From positions 868,001 through 932,000 of the forward strand of contig NW_026570266.1 in NCBI RefSeq assembly GCF_019649055.1: a stretch of 64,000 nucleotides of DNA, given 5' to 3'. The DNA comes from Paramacrobiotus metropolitanus (Eukaryota; Tardigrada; Eutardigrada; Parachela; Macrobiotidae). A program made the translations under genes and the position numbers. The notes under the pieces are model-generated. The model did not search any database. It was not told where the DNA came from and saw nothing but the letters and a program-made list of their open reading frames with translations. Shown here piece after piece: positions 10,889 to 23,100 of this stretch. How positions within the stretch are numbered: position 1 is the first letter of the stretch; each line of letters starts with the position of its first letter.

Positions 10889-12079
10889 GATTCTGGAGCC
10901 TGACGAAAATTCGCATTAGACCACACCCAATTCGCACCCATAGTTCCTTTTCTGAATTTTAGGTATATTTGTACGTTGCAAATGCAGTGCTTGAAACAAG
11001 TATTTTTACATCGGGATGCCGAATGGTTTTGCATTCTTTAATTAACAATTTGCAACATTAAAGATATTTGTTTGACATTCCAGACTTTCGTGACACGTTA
11101 ATTCGCGGTAAGTGTTCCGTTTAAGTACTACTGAAGTATTGAAAATTTTATGCGATTCTGTTTTACACATGAAAATGGTGCCAGGTTGCAACGTTTCAGT
11201 ACTGAAGAATACAGAAAGCGCATTTTAATCTGACAACATTTTTCTCGAGCAGTGTATTACCTGTACGGCTACCGATGTGACAGTACCTGCAAACCTAGTT
11301 CGAAATATACAGGCTTAGAATATACTAAGGGTACTCAAACATCCTTTACGAACGGCTCTTTAAGTTATAGATGCGCTTTCCCTTTAACTCCGTTTAGCCA
11401 ATCATATTTCTCTAAATCGGTGAATGATAAAATAGCTTTGAATGGGTGGTTACGCATAGCTCTTTGCAGAAGGACAGAAAGTCTAAAACAATTGAAAACA
11501 AATTTCAGTAGTCCGCAAAAGATATTTGCACAGTATGTATATGCAGGATCCGGTTCAGTTTGCGCTAACCGTTTCTAACTGAGCAGCCCTATACCGAAAA
11601 GTAACGATTTCGGTGCTTTAAGTGTAAAGGATGTTAAGTTAAAGAGAAGGAAATTATAGAGGCTGTCAGCCAATGGCTATGCAGAGACGGATCCAAAAGT
11701 TATAGGATTTGGCCCTTTAAATTATAGAGCACCAGTAAAGGATGTTTGAGTACCCTTACTGTAACTCGACATAAAGATAGACAGGCAAACAGCATCCACG
11801 TTAGCACGTAAGTACTACCAATTTCAGACTCTAATGCCTTTCGGCGTTTAATTAACGAAGAAAGCGCGCTTAATCCGGAATGTCGGGCTTTTTGAAAACT
11901 GGGACCCGCAAAAACGCTGCAGGCGCTTTATTGCTAACTCGAGCTGATTGTTATTATTAGCATGGCAAGAACTGTGGTAAAAGTTATATTTCTACGGTTA
12001 TAATTGTTTCAACGTCTTTGTCAAACTGAGTATACGCTATTTTAACTGTAGGTCCACAGCTTTTGGTTGAGCGAAAAAA
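10889..12079. other. Intergenic stretch with one inverted-repeat element
   Basis: No gene was recognised. An ORF at 11252-11578 overlaps the inverted repeat described separately and looks accidental. The final bases before 12080 are the presumed promoter of secreted copy 2. Confidence 0.4.
11326..11758. repeat. Inverted repeat with 24-bp perfect arms (possible MITE)
   Basis: The arm at 11326-11349 (starting taagggtactcaaaca) is the exact reverse complement of 11735-11758. The 385 bp between have no ORF of note; weak inverted similarity continues inward. This fits a small TIR element, but no target duplication could be defined. Confidence 0.55.
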
Positions 12080-13360
12080 ATGGAGCTCGTTGTCCTGGCT
12101 CTAACTGCTTGGGCCTTTGCCATTGGCTTAGCTGCTAAAACTTGTGAAGAGCAGAAAACACAGTGTGACAATCTAGGCAAAGATGAAGACGCATATCATC
12201 AGCACCTGCTGCCACAGAAGATGAGCATTCCCCTTTGGCCGGTTTCCGAAGCGGATGTGCAGCAATACCGAAGTGCTGCTGACCTATACTGCCGGTATGT
12301 TACACTCATACGTAAGTCACTGGTTTTATTTTGTTGTGCCACTGAACCGGTTTTGTAATTTCTCTCACCACCCGACTAGTGTAAGACGCTGCTACCGGAT
12401 ATGGTGTGGTACATACTACATTAGTTACCACGGCTAGTCAAAGCGTTATACTCCAACCCGATTAATAATTTTAGCTGCGCAGTTATTCCCCTTCTGGTAT
12501 TCTCCTAACCAGTAATAATTATGCGACACATTAACAATGCAATGCATCTTGACAACTGAATGCCTTAATTACAGGTGGAGCACCGACTTAGGTAACTGTA
12601 GGAAATCCCTGTATAAGAGTTGCCCTGCTTTGCACAAGAACGATAAACCTTCTACGGGTGGATGGTACAGTGCTGGGTACGCTGTTGCCATGGGTGGACT
12701 GTGCAATACAACGGTGGGCCCGGTAAAATTCTTCCGTGCTCTCAATCACTGTGCCGGAAAAGATAGAAGCAATTTCTACGCCTGCTGCAATCTGGATTCC
12801 TTTGCCGATGAAGGGAAGAACGAAATTGGATCCGTTGCGCATCAGAATTTCTGCGAGTAAGTTGGAGACAGCTAACGCCCATGTCAGATGTAAAACCAGG
12901 TAATCCAGGTAGTCATTATGAGTGGGTATTTTAATTGCCACTACTCTGTACATTGTACACTTCCGGCTGTGTCACATTTATTAAGCCGAAGGAAGCGGAT
13001 GCAGTGCAAGGCAGTTTTACCGTCGCTTATCGCATAATGTAGAACTATATACTGTATTTCAGACTTACTTCTAATTTTTATTTGGCAAAAGCCACCGACA
13101 TAACAAAAGAAACCCTTCGCGGTCGCACTAATAAAAATGAAAAAAATGATTTATTTATTGTTTACTGTTTTTCTGTATGGAGTCCGGTATACTTTCATGA
13201 AAATCTTTCGCTATTTTCTAGCAAATTAAAGGCGACTGTGAACCGCTTTGACAATCACGCAGCCCGGGTTGTAGCTGGAAGATGCGGACAAGACCCTATA
13301 AATACGCTCAAGGACGGATATAGGCAGCTGGACACCAAATACTGCAAGAAATGTTCCTGA
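12080..13360 (+). CDS. Secreted cysteine-rich protein, family copy 2 (three exons)
   Basis: Exons are 12080-12294, 12575-12856 and 13222-13360. Phases close to 211 residues. It has a signal peptide (LALTAWAFAIGLAA), then TCEEQKTQC, LYCR at the exon end, DLGNC, KSC, a WYSAGYAVAMGGLCNTT core, KFFRALNHC, a CC pair, NFC, and GRCGQD in the last exon. The core GGLCNTT.GPVKFFRA..HC is shared with copy 1 and copy 4, so it is the best family signature. Intron positions and phases are identical to copy 1, pointing to duplication of the whole gene. The gene looks intact. Function unknown; it is an extracellular, disulphide-rich protein. Confidence 0.8.
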
Positions 13361-15647
13361 CATCGGCTTCACCAATAATACTCGATTTGTTTTAATTTTA
13401 TTTCGTGATTAGCTTAGTATTCTCGAAAGAAATCTGGTGCTGAATTCCGATGAACTCCAAGTGATGTGAAAAATAACTATAAAATCTAGCAAATTTTTCT
13501 CATGATGACAACAAGCCGGTTTTACTGGCGTTTTGAACTGTTTTGCTGAGCGAATATCTGTATGTCGAGGTAAAAAACCTACGGTATTTTATTAGCGAAC
13601 GAAGCGAGCTCAAGTTTTTAATATCGTACTATAATAAATAAAATATCATAATAATATAATTCTGATAATATTATGATTATATTATGATAATATTAAAGCG
13701 GGAGATCGCTTCGTTTGCTCGCTTGATTACTTGATTCAATTGATTGAACGTAGCGTTATAAAGTTCATCTCGTTCTGGCACCTCGTTATTGTTGGTTCAA
13801 TCGGGTAAAACAAAAATCGAGATCTGTATATAATCGACAGACTTCCGAGGCCCTGCTCTCGCAGCTAGACTGGCGGAAGAAGGGCCGGCGCTGAAACTTG
13901 GATTATTATTCGGGTTACTTAAATCTGGATTTGGATTCCTTAAACTTGGATGGCTCCCAGCCGCTTTCACTTCGGCCGCGTTCATGTCGGCCAACGTTTT
14001 TCGGCCGCCATTCATTTCGGGCGCCATTCACTTCGGCCGTCATTTAGTTCGGCCGCCGATCACTTCGGCCACAGTACATTTCGGCCGACGCTCATTTTGG
14101 TTTGATTTACAAGAAAACGTTACGTAACGTTCGATATAAATTTGTAGAAAACTTAAAACCGTTGAATCAAAAAAGTGATAGCAAATGGCCGCGTTCATAT
14201 CATTTTGCCCGAACAGTTTGCTTGAGCAGTTCTTGAAGTGTTACTGTCACCATCATGTCTCCCTTTCGATGACCCGAAGTCACGAAGCATACCTGAAGAG
14301 TGGTGAAACTCTAACCGCAAGACACCAAGAAAACATAAAAAATAAAAAAATCTTCATATTAACATAAATCACCTTATGATAACCTAAGAATACGTATGAA
14401 AACATAGTAAAACCTAAGAAAACCGAAGAAACCATAACAAATTTGAGAAAACCTAAGAAAACCTTAAAGGAAACTTCAGAAATCTCAGAAACCTAATTAA
14501 CAAACCTAAGAAACCCTGAAACCCAGGAATGCTAAGAAATCTAAGAAGCCTAAGAAACCTAAGAAGCCTAAGAAGCCTAAGAAACCTAAAAACCTTATAA
14601 ACGTAAAAACCTAAGAAACCGAAGAAACCATAATAAACCTAAAAATCCTAGAAAACCTAGAAAACGTAGGAAAAACAATGGCCGAAACTTCCAGTTGCCG
14701 AAATGAGCGTTGGCCGAATTGAGTGTTGGCCGAAGTGAGCAACAGCCAAAATGAACGTTGGCCGAAATGAACCTGTGCGACCGAAATGTAACGCGGCCGA
14801 AGTGATCAGACGCGAACTTGGATTACCTCTTCTTATGCTTCTTGTTTTTTTTCTCATGTTTTCTCAGCCGGTAATAAAATCATTGCAGTAGTGTGGTATT
14901 TTTTCCTTAGTTTCAGTGTGAATTCCGTGCTCGTCAGCTATGGAAACGTAAAATTCTGATCAGCCGCTTAAATCACTGAAACTCCGATTCGAAATTTCAG
15001 AAGCAGACAGCAAGCATGACGAACTGGCGTGTGCCGCATGGCCCAATATAAGAACTACAGGAAAGCTCGTATAATTATTGTTTATTCAACTTTATGGTGC
15101 TTGCCATACGCTGTTCTTGGCCAAACCGGCATATATTACTGTTTATATCCATCCGCGTTGAAATGGGCTCCTGGAAAGGTATTTAACCGGCCGCGTAATT
15201 GTACTTTTTTTCTGAACAGGAAACATGATAATCAGGTCAAAATGGTCATTCTGTATTCTCAGAAATTCAAAGGGGATTTTAACACTCGCTGAGGAGGTGT
15301 GTCGCGTTTATAACGAACAGCATAACTGGAAACTGACTAAACGCTAACCGAAATAGCCGTTAAAGCCGTTTGCGCAACTGGTCTGGTCCGACGTTGAGGC
15401 AATTTTGCAGTCCATTGTAAAATTCACTTCGATTACAGTAGTTAAGCAGTACCTTGTGAAATGTAAGCAAGTTGCTGCCATAATTTTCTGCTGAAGGAGG
15501 ATGCTGGAGCGTTGATCTGACCTTTTTGCTAAGACGTTAATTTAGCAGGTAGTGCTGCCTTGCTATTTATTAAAGCTCCTTTCCATCCATAGCTAATTTT
15601 GCTTTCTCATTTCGATTAGCCGGGATTATTCCTAGTGAATTAACGAA
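13361..15647. other. Gene-free stretch dominated by foldback repeats
   Basis: Contains AT-rich short palindromes (gataatattatgattatattatgataat near 13660-13695), the foldback structure at 13890-14830, and otherwise unassigned DNA. The ORF at 15029-15292 has no recognisable features and was not annotated. Confidence 0.45.
13890..14830. repeat. Foldback-like structure: inverted ttcggcc arms around a cctaagaaa array
   Basis: The left arm (about 13960-14105) is a degenerate tandem array of about 16-18 bp units around cacttcggccg. The right arm (about 14680-14815) is the same array in reverse complement (cggccgaagtga). Between them, 14390-14670 is an A-rich array of aaacctaag units. Outside both arms the motif aacttggat occurs. 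The arrangement resembles foldback-type DNA elements with repetitive inverted arms. No transposase is present. Confidence 0.65.
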
Positions 15648-17592
15648 ATGGGGAGCCGTAGCGGTGCAGCAGAAGCTGACTCTCGTTCTTTTGCCGCGGG
15701 AGATGTTATCATGTCGTATGATCCTTTCGTGTGGACCCTGGAATCCAGCGCCTACAAAACCCAATGTGCCTACTGTCTGCGCAAGAAGGAATCTCTGCAG
15801 ATCTGTGCCGGATGTCGTCTGCATCGCTACTGCAATGTCACTTGCCAGGTAAAGATACATGATCGCGCGAAATGTGGGCAGCGGCTTAAGATCAACGAAA
15901 ATTCTTTGTGAGTCGTTCTGCTTTTTGAACTTTTTTCTATTTCTCTGGTGTGCCGGTAATTTTAGTACACATTCAGCAATATCGCCAGTAAAATCTTTTA
16001 ATGGTTCAGGTTACAAAGCGCCGAGTCGTATAGCGGGCACTTTTTTTTATGTAGAAAACTGTTTCTCTTAGGGTAGTAATTTTACCAGCTGATTTTTTGC
16101 GTAGGCTTTTTAAAAATTCATATGCGCGCCAGAGTGTACTGGCTATTAGTTAACAAAATTACGTACAGCATCGTGCGCGATTGAAAAGTTCGAAAAAAAC
16201 GGTGCCTCTCAATTTTATCGAACTTGAGCAGCCAAGGTTGTTATTTCTTTTTTTAAAGAATTAAAGGACAAAGAATTTGTAGCAGTATTAATATTTGTAT
16301 TATTACTGCATTGCTTGGACGGTTATGTCACTTGTGCAATGCGACTTCTATTGCCTTGTTAGACGGCCGATTGGAAAATGGAGCACAAAGTGGAGTGCGC
16401 GATGCTAGCGAAGATGGATGCAAAAATGAAGGCGGAGATAGTGAGTGTGGTGACGCGCTGCGGGATTGCCTGCAGCAAGCAACCTCCGGTGGAGTTAATT
16501 CTAAAGATGGCCAATAAAGTCCGGGTAAGTTCCGTTTAGTTTATATTTGTCTGCTGATTCCGACACGGTGACACCAAGTCTACCGAATTACGCAAATTAT
16601 GAGGACATTGTTGCAGCCACTCGTAATTCAGAAAACTAATAACCCGTAGCAACATAATGAACATATGCTAAACAGTAAACAAACGGTGACGTAATGTCCA
16701 ATTAAGTTGTTATGTGCCTGAAATAAATAAATAAATACCTTAAGTAATTTGACAGAGTTAAATTAGCGTAAATCTTCACGTGATCGTGTTTACTATGAGG
16801 AATGCTTACCTTCCATGTGGGATCAAAAAGTGAATACTGGTTAGCCGGTCCGCAGTTAAGAAATGCACTGATAAAACAATAATCAATGCGTATAAATCGC
16901 ACAGAGAAGCGCTTGTTGTTCTGTATGCATTAAAGCGAAGCATTCACGTGTTTAGTCCTCCATTGAAAATAATGTAGTATGTATGCACCATGAACCTATT
17001 GTAAGTAGTGGTAGCTCATGGACTTTATTACTGTTTTACAATTTTTACGCATACATGACAACAGAACCGTTAGAATAAGAATCTGTTTGAAATGTCATCC
17101 AGCTGAACACCATGGTCAATATCCCCGGTCGGGGACGACGTCCGGCTCAGGAGCTGGTGGATACGCTGCCGCAGGATGCGGTACTACAGGATCCCCGCCT
17201 AGAGAAAAGCCTAAAGAGGTTCGTGCTTTGTATGGCACTCGTGGGTTTTGATTGCGCTCATTCTAGCCGTCGTCTTGTTTTCTGGCAGATTGCCGACTGT
17301 GGAGCCGCAATCGGGGGTCGCCGTGGCAGCTCTCGTTACGTATCTCGCCGTTGTGGGGCGAAACACGCAGGTCTTGTACAGTACGGCCGACAGCAGACCC
17401 GTTAATGTTGGCTATGCCGTGTACCCGGTGACACCGCATTGCCACATGACGGCGGTGTGCTGGGATATCAATGTGGTACTTTGCTCCCGGAAACGCAGTG
17501 CGTTCGTGCTTGCCACGGATGATATTCCGGTGTATACCGGATGGAAGGATGTAGGTTGGGCCTATAATTTACGCATGCTACGGTCGTGCTGA
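15648..17592 (+). CDS. SMYD-like protein A: MYND finger with degenerate SET part
   Basis: Exons are 15648-15848, 16363-16524, 17103-17218 and 17289-17592; the phases close to 260 residues. Residues 14-40 resemble the short SET piece in front of the MYND finger of SMYD lysine methyltransferases. The MYND zinc ligands are all present (C40, C43, C53, C56, C62, C66, H75, C79, including the ADW..EHK.EC end). After an exon with NIPGRGRRPAQELVD, the last exon has GYAVYP......CWD and a DDIP segment. It aligns in position with the catalytic SET part, but the usual NHSC motif is absent (MTAVC instead). The protein is also much shorter than the usual SMYD length of about 400 residues or more. It is probably not an active methyltransferase; a MYND adaptor role is an inference. 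Paralogue B lies tail to tail. Confidence 0.72.
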
Positions 17593-17608
17593 GAATTCAG
17601 TTCAAGGA

Positions 17609-17614
17609 AATAAA
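17609..17614 (+). promoter_or_regulatory. Polyadenylation signal AATAAA for SMYD-like A
   Basis: AATAAA 17 bases after the stop codon of SMYD-like gene A, at a distance normal for short animal 3' UTRs. Confidence 0.6.
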
Positions 17615-17917
17615 AATTAATTGTGGCTATTGTCAGGATATATAAATTCAAAAAATGTCAAGTTAACTTACAGTCCGTAAAAGAGTGTGCTTATGCTACT
17701 TTGTCAGGAAGCTACTTATTAGAAAAGTTATCTGCTGCATCCTAAAATTTAATACGTACGTATTGTTGAGTGCATTTTCGGCACGTGCATGGATATCCGT
17801 TCTGATTCTCGAATTCCGTGCGGCGCATAGTTCGTGTGAAGAAGTGCGGTTCTTCAATGTCATTGTACCGCAGCTGCAAAAACAACCCCATCAGCTTGTA
17901 TCACGGTTGGTCGAACT

Positions 17918-19562
17918 CTATGAGTTGAAACGTTCCCGTACATCCTTCAGCCCGGTGAAATTGGGAATGTCCTCCACGGCATGGATAAACAAGCGTCGCC
18001 CGCGGAAACTCTTCACCACATTCATATCCCAGCACACCGGCGTCATGAGCCGAGGGCTGACAAGGGGATACACCGCCAGACCAAGCGGCGCCAGACTCTT
18101 CAGCGGCACGATCGTCACCATATTGTACATCATCTTGGAAGTATTCGTCAGCATATCGGGCAGGTCCATGCCCAACTTCAGTTTCATAACGTCCATTCTG
18201 CAATAAAGAGATTTCTCAATCAAATAAACCACTACATTCCGTATTTAATCGAATACATTCCGTATTTAATACAAATACATTCCGTATTTAATCGAAATAA
18301 GAAGAGTAATACGAGTTGACTCACATTCGCTGATATATGTTGTTTAGGAGCATTGGTTTGGGGTTGAACGGCAGCATGTCCCACAGTTCTTTCGCGGATT
18401 TCGGACCCAGTCCGGGCACATCAGTCACAGCGTTAAGCTGAAACGAAACGGATGATCATGGGAGAAACGGGAGTCAGAGAAGTTATTATTTTGAGGCAGT
18501 CTTTGAGGCCCAAAAATCCTTGGCTGTTTTCAGACCCGTCTTTAACGAGGGAAGGGGATAGCGCAAATGCGCCTCTCGCCTTTTTTTGAAAAAATTGTTA
18601 AAATTCCATATAAAATTTAAAAAATGGGGGACTGGCACCACGGGCGCAATACTTCTCCCTCGGGGAGAAATTGTGCGTCTTCCCCCATTTTTAAAAGCTT
18701 AAGGCTGTTTTGCAAAAATAATTCATGGGGTAAAAATGTAAAATACAAATAATACTACTCTTGATAATATAAAAAGACACATTTTACAAAGTCATCTTTT
18801 TATGTCTTACAGCGATCTGCTTCCAAAACAAGCATTTTCGTTAATATCAGTATTCAATACCAAAAGGTTTAGATTATTGTCGATGCTAAAATTTTTTGAC
18901 AGGTCTTCATTCCATACCGACGGATTGTGTCAGCACAAACATTTATCTCCACAGGAATTTAAGGAAATTGCCAGGAATTACCGCTACTACCGTAGAGAGA
19001 CGATGTACATATACCTTAATCTTGTTGGCAAACTTCGCAATAAGGTCCGCGGGTAGGTCCAAACAATATTTCATGGTGCAACTCGAAGAACTTTGCGGCA
19101 CCGTCAAGTTGCAGCCCGTCCCGACCTTCTTCAGTAGAGCGCATTCAGTTTTATGCTCCGCTTTCCAGTCAGCAGCCTACACAAGAACACAGTACCAGTA
19201 AACTGTATAATTATTTGCCATCTTTCTTCCATTTCGTCATATTGCCAGGGCAGCATTATTAAATTCGTCATTCAAAATTTTAACCAGTGAATTACACATA
19301 TTTGTAAATTATTTGTCTGCATGCATAACATTGCTAACAGACTCGCAGACTGGAATCAGCAGGGTACCTGACAGGCAGCACTGCAGTAGCGGTGCAGTTT
19401 GCATCCCGAGCAAATTCGTAGTTCCTGGCCATCGCGCATGCAGTAGGCGCAATGGGTTTTATAAGCGCTGCTTTCCATTACCCACACGAATGGGTCGCAG
19501 CTCATCACGACATCCCCAACCGCAAACGATCGCCCCCCGGGAGCATCCTGTGCAGCCTCCAT
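17918..19562 (-). CDS. SMYD-like protein B, tail-to-tail paralogue of A
   Basis: Minus-strand exons are 19562-19368, 19176-19015, 18437-18325 and 18197-17918; phases close to 249 residues. Exon 2 has exactly the same length (162 bp) as in A, and all phases match. MYND ligands are C38, C41, C51, C54, C60, C64, H73 and C77 (AADW..EHKTEC). The third exon has DVPGLGPKSAKELWDMLPF. The last has GLAVYP then a CWDMNVV segment and RRLFIHAVEDI, which is close to the GRR...A..DI end of true SMYD SET domains. NHSC is missing here too (MTPVC). The first donor is gtaccc, a weak site. The conserved structure in two copies argues that both are real genes with a shared non-catalytic SET relic. Confidence 0.72.
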
Positions 19563-20149
19563 GGTCTCCGTTACAGAAGTGAGAACTTGTATCGTAGCAA
19601 TGACACAATCAGGCGATAAATATTTAAAGATCTGCTAAAAATTTTATATAAATAGCAGTTCAGTGCTTACGGTTCGCTGATTTCCACGTTGAAAAATTTC
19701 CTAGCTTACAGTGTTAGACATCACAACTGACGATATGGTTTTAAACTTATCGAACTTTTTGTGTTCCGCACCCCGGCCTGCACTGACGGGCAGCTGTGCA
19801 CACAGCTGGCCGTCAGTGTGAGTCAGCCACTGAATCTACTGAGCCCTTCCTCTCTGGGCTCTCATAAAATTTGTTACTCAGTGACTCACGCTTTTGCCGT
19901 CAGATTGCGGAATCCCTTTCAAGCCTTTTAAACAGCAGTTGTATTGTTGTCAAAAGAATCGATTGACGAAATCGTTTTAAATTGTGTGATTCGAAAAAAT
20001 GGATATCCACACAGCAGCTATCCCTTACTCATTCAAAGAATCCAATAGCTGCACGTAAGTCGTAATCCAAATTCCAATCCAATTGCTACACTTTCAAATC
20101 AGAATGTATCTACTGAATTTTTTCTCCTAGCGAGAAGTTAGCTAGATGA
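19563..20149. other. Intergenic stretch before the retrotransposon
   Basis: Contains the hairpin at 19781-19818 and a short open piece at 19999-20053 (ATG, 18 codons, then gtaagt) that could be a first exon of an unknown gene. The retrotransposon follows about 100 bp later, so such a gene, if real, may be interrupted. Nothing else was recognised. Confidence 0.35.
19781..19818. repeat. 38-nt near-perfect palindrome (18-bp arms)
   Basis: cactgacgggcagctgtg, two bases, then its reverse complement with a single mismatch. It could extrude as a hairpin. It sits in non-coding DNA between SMYD-like B and the retrotransposon. Confidence 0.8.
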
Positions 20150-23100
20150 TACTCGTATCTGTACAATGAATGTCAACTGAATCAGAGTGACGAAGGTCGC
20201 TTTGTGGCTCGAATGGCTTGAAATTATGGAAATATCGTCTGGAGGAGCTGCGCCGTCCTCAAAGCTTTCTTTTCCATGCCCGATTTGTGGTTTTCTCTGC
20301 TCGACCAAAAGCGCCTTCACCAACCACAAGGGGAGCAACAAGTGTAAGGAGAATGTGCTCCGGCGACAGCGTGGACTGGACCCGTCAGCCAGCAAAGGAG
20401 TACAAGACAGCGTCTCCAGTTCCAGCCTCCTAAACCGGGTAAAGTTTCTTAAAGCCAACTGTAGACTTATAAAACGAATCCCTAAAGGCGCCCGCAGAGC
20501 AGTAGCCGCAGCATTCAAGCGCGTAGTGTCCCGCTGTGTTACAGAAAACTCAGTGGAATCTTGGGAGGCTCTGCTTGTTTTTCCGTATTTCGTTTTTCGT
20601 TTACCTGGTAAAACCAAGAGCGATTGTACTCAGTCATTAGCTACGCTGATTAAATGTAACATTGTTAATTTTGAGTCAGGAATCAGAGACGTTCCCGTTA
20701 GTCCTCCGCGAACATTCAGGCCACTTGATGTACAGAAATTTGTGTAAGGAAAAATCCAAAATGGCGACGTCTCAGGAGCGGTGCGCATTCTTTGTTCCGA
20801 AGACGCTCTTGCTCCCCGCACAGAAGCTACTTTCACTGAACTGCAGAACAAACATCCGGGTGTCAACCCGGATGCTTGTTACCCGGTATTGTCACCAGCC
20901 CAAAGCGATAAAATTAGCCGAGTTACACAGAAAGAAATTACCGAAGCAATCAGGAGTTTTCCAAACGATTCAGCTGGCGGTCTTGACGGCTTACGACCGC
21001 AGCATCTTAAGGATATGATAAGTGATACTGCTGATGATAGTCCTAACATAGTGTGCGAACAGTTAGCGCTTTTAGGAGATATCATGCTCTCCGGTCGCGT
21101 TCCTACGGAAATCGTGCCTGTTCTGTACGGCGCAAATCTGACTGCTTTAAATAAAAAGGGGGGTGGGATAAGACCGATAGCGGTCGGCAGCACTGTACGT
21201 CGTATAGTGGCAAAAATTGTGGTTAAGCGAGTGCAACAGCAGATGGGTGAAAAGCTTAGACCAAAACAGCTGGGATTTGGCACTCCCGGTGGCTGTGAGG
21301 CCGTCGTGCATGCTGCCAGGCGATTTCTTACGACCCCTTCAGAGGAAGTACGAGTCCTTGTAAAGTTCGACTTTCGAAACGCATTTAACACGATCCATCG
21401 CGATAAAATGTTACAAATCGTCCATTCTGAGTTGCCAGATTACGTTCATTTCATTAGCCAGTGTTATCAAAACCCAACCAGTTTAGCTTTTGGCGAATGG
21501 GATATTCTGTCACAGGCTGGCGTGCAACAGGGAGACCCTTTAGGCCCTTTACTTTTTTCGCTCCTCATATTACTACTGATATTATCTTTGGTGTCACCGC
21601 TGAACGCATGGTACTTGGATGATGGTGTCATAGGTGGCAGTTGAACGACGTACTGGACGATGTAGCTAAGGTCATTGCTACCGCCAGTGAGTACAGTTTG
21701 GAATTAAATCTTCTAAAATGCGAGTTCTATATTTTCGGTGGTACTGTAGAAGACCGTGAAATTGCGCGACAAACATTTGTCAATCGTTACCCAGAGTTCC
21801 TGCAACCTACTGAAAGTGAATTGGTATTGCTCGGTGCTCCTCTTTTGCAGGCCGCCATTCCGAACGCAATCGTTAAAAGGACACAAGATCTTCAGAGACT
21901 ATCCTCGAAGCTAAGTATTCTGCCTGCTCATCAGGCTTATTTTCTTTTGCGCACCAGTATTTGTATTCCCAAAATGAATTATTTACTACGATCAAGCCCA
22001 ACTTGGCTGTGCAGTAACGAATTGGATATCTTCGATAATACAGCGAAATCGGCACTAGAAACAATAGCGAACGTTAAAATGGATGGCGTTACATGGGCAC
22101 AGGCTTCGCTTCCCGTTTTCAGTGGCGGGCTGGGAATTAGGCGTGTGGCAGAACTAGCGACTTCAGCCTATTTGGCTTCGGTTTATGCCACATCGTCCCT
22201 AGTTTCGAGCATCGCCCCTGGAACGGAGATTCTTGACTTGGTGCACCAGTTGTGGCAAGCAGCATCGTGTGCTGAATTACCGTCAGAAAGCCTACGAAAG
22301 ACGCAGAAAGTGTGGGACGCCGCTGTGGTCAAAAAAGCTTCCGAAGATATCACAAACTTGTATGTAAATGATGTTACACATTGTGCGCGTTTGCTTGCAG
22401 TTGCGCGGCCGGAATCGGGCAAATGGCTGAACGCCCTCCCTGTACCTTCACTCGGAACGTTGATGTCAGACGAGAGTTTCCGTGCAGCAGTTGGACTACG
22501 TGTCGGCGCGCCAATTTGCAGTCCCCACTTTTGCGCTGACTGCCGTCTGCCTGTCGACCAATACGGCCACCACGGACTTTCGTGTAAGAAGAGCGCTGGA
22601 CGTTTTCTTCGTCACTCCTCCTTGAACGAAATAATTCGGAGAAGCCTAGTTACCGCCAATATACCAGCCGTACTGGAACCGAGAGGGACCAACGACGAGG
22701 ATGATCGCCGGCCGGATGGTGTGTCGCAGTTGCCTTGGAGAAACGGACTACGACTCGCCTGGGACGTGACATGTGTTGACACCGTGGCTTTGTCTAACGT
22801 CATCAGCAGCAGCATCAAAGCCGGAGAAGCTGCCAGGAAAGCGGAAGAAGAAAAGTGCCGAAAGTACGAATATCTGGCGCCGGAATACGACTTCGTCCCT
22901 TTAGCTTTCGAGACTTTTGGCGTCGGCGGCCCAGCTTGTATGAAATTTTACGTGAGCTAGGAAAACGCTTGAAGGATGCTTCTGGAGAAAAACGATCATA
23001 CGAGTTTTTGTTGCAACGTCTTAGTATTGAAATACAGCGCTGGAATGCGCTGTCTGTGACGTCCACTGTTCCATGTTCTGATGGTTTTAATGCTGTTTAC

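Noticed and set aside
11252-11578. Plus-strand ORF of 108 codons
   Set aside because: It overlaps the inverted-repeat element and shows no domain.
19999-20053. First exon of an unknown gene (ATG, 18 codons, gtaagt)
   Set aside because: Too short, no downstream partner found; kept only as a remark.
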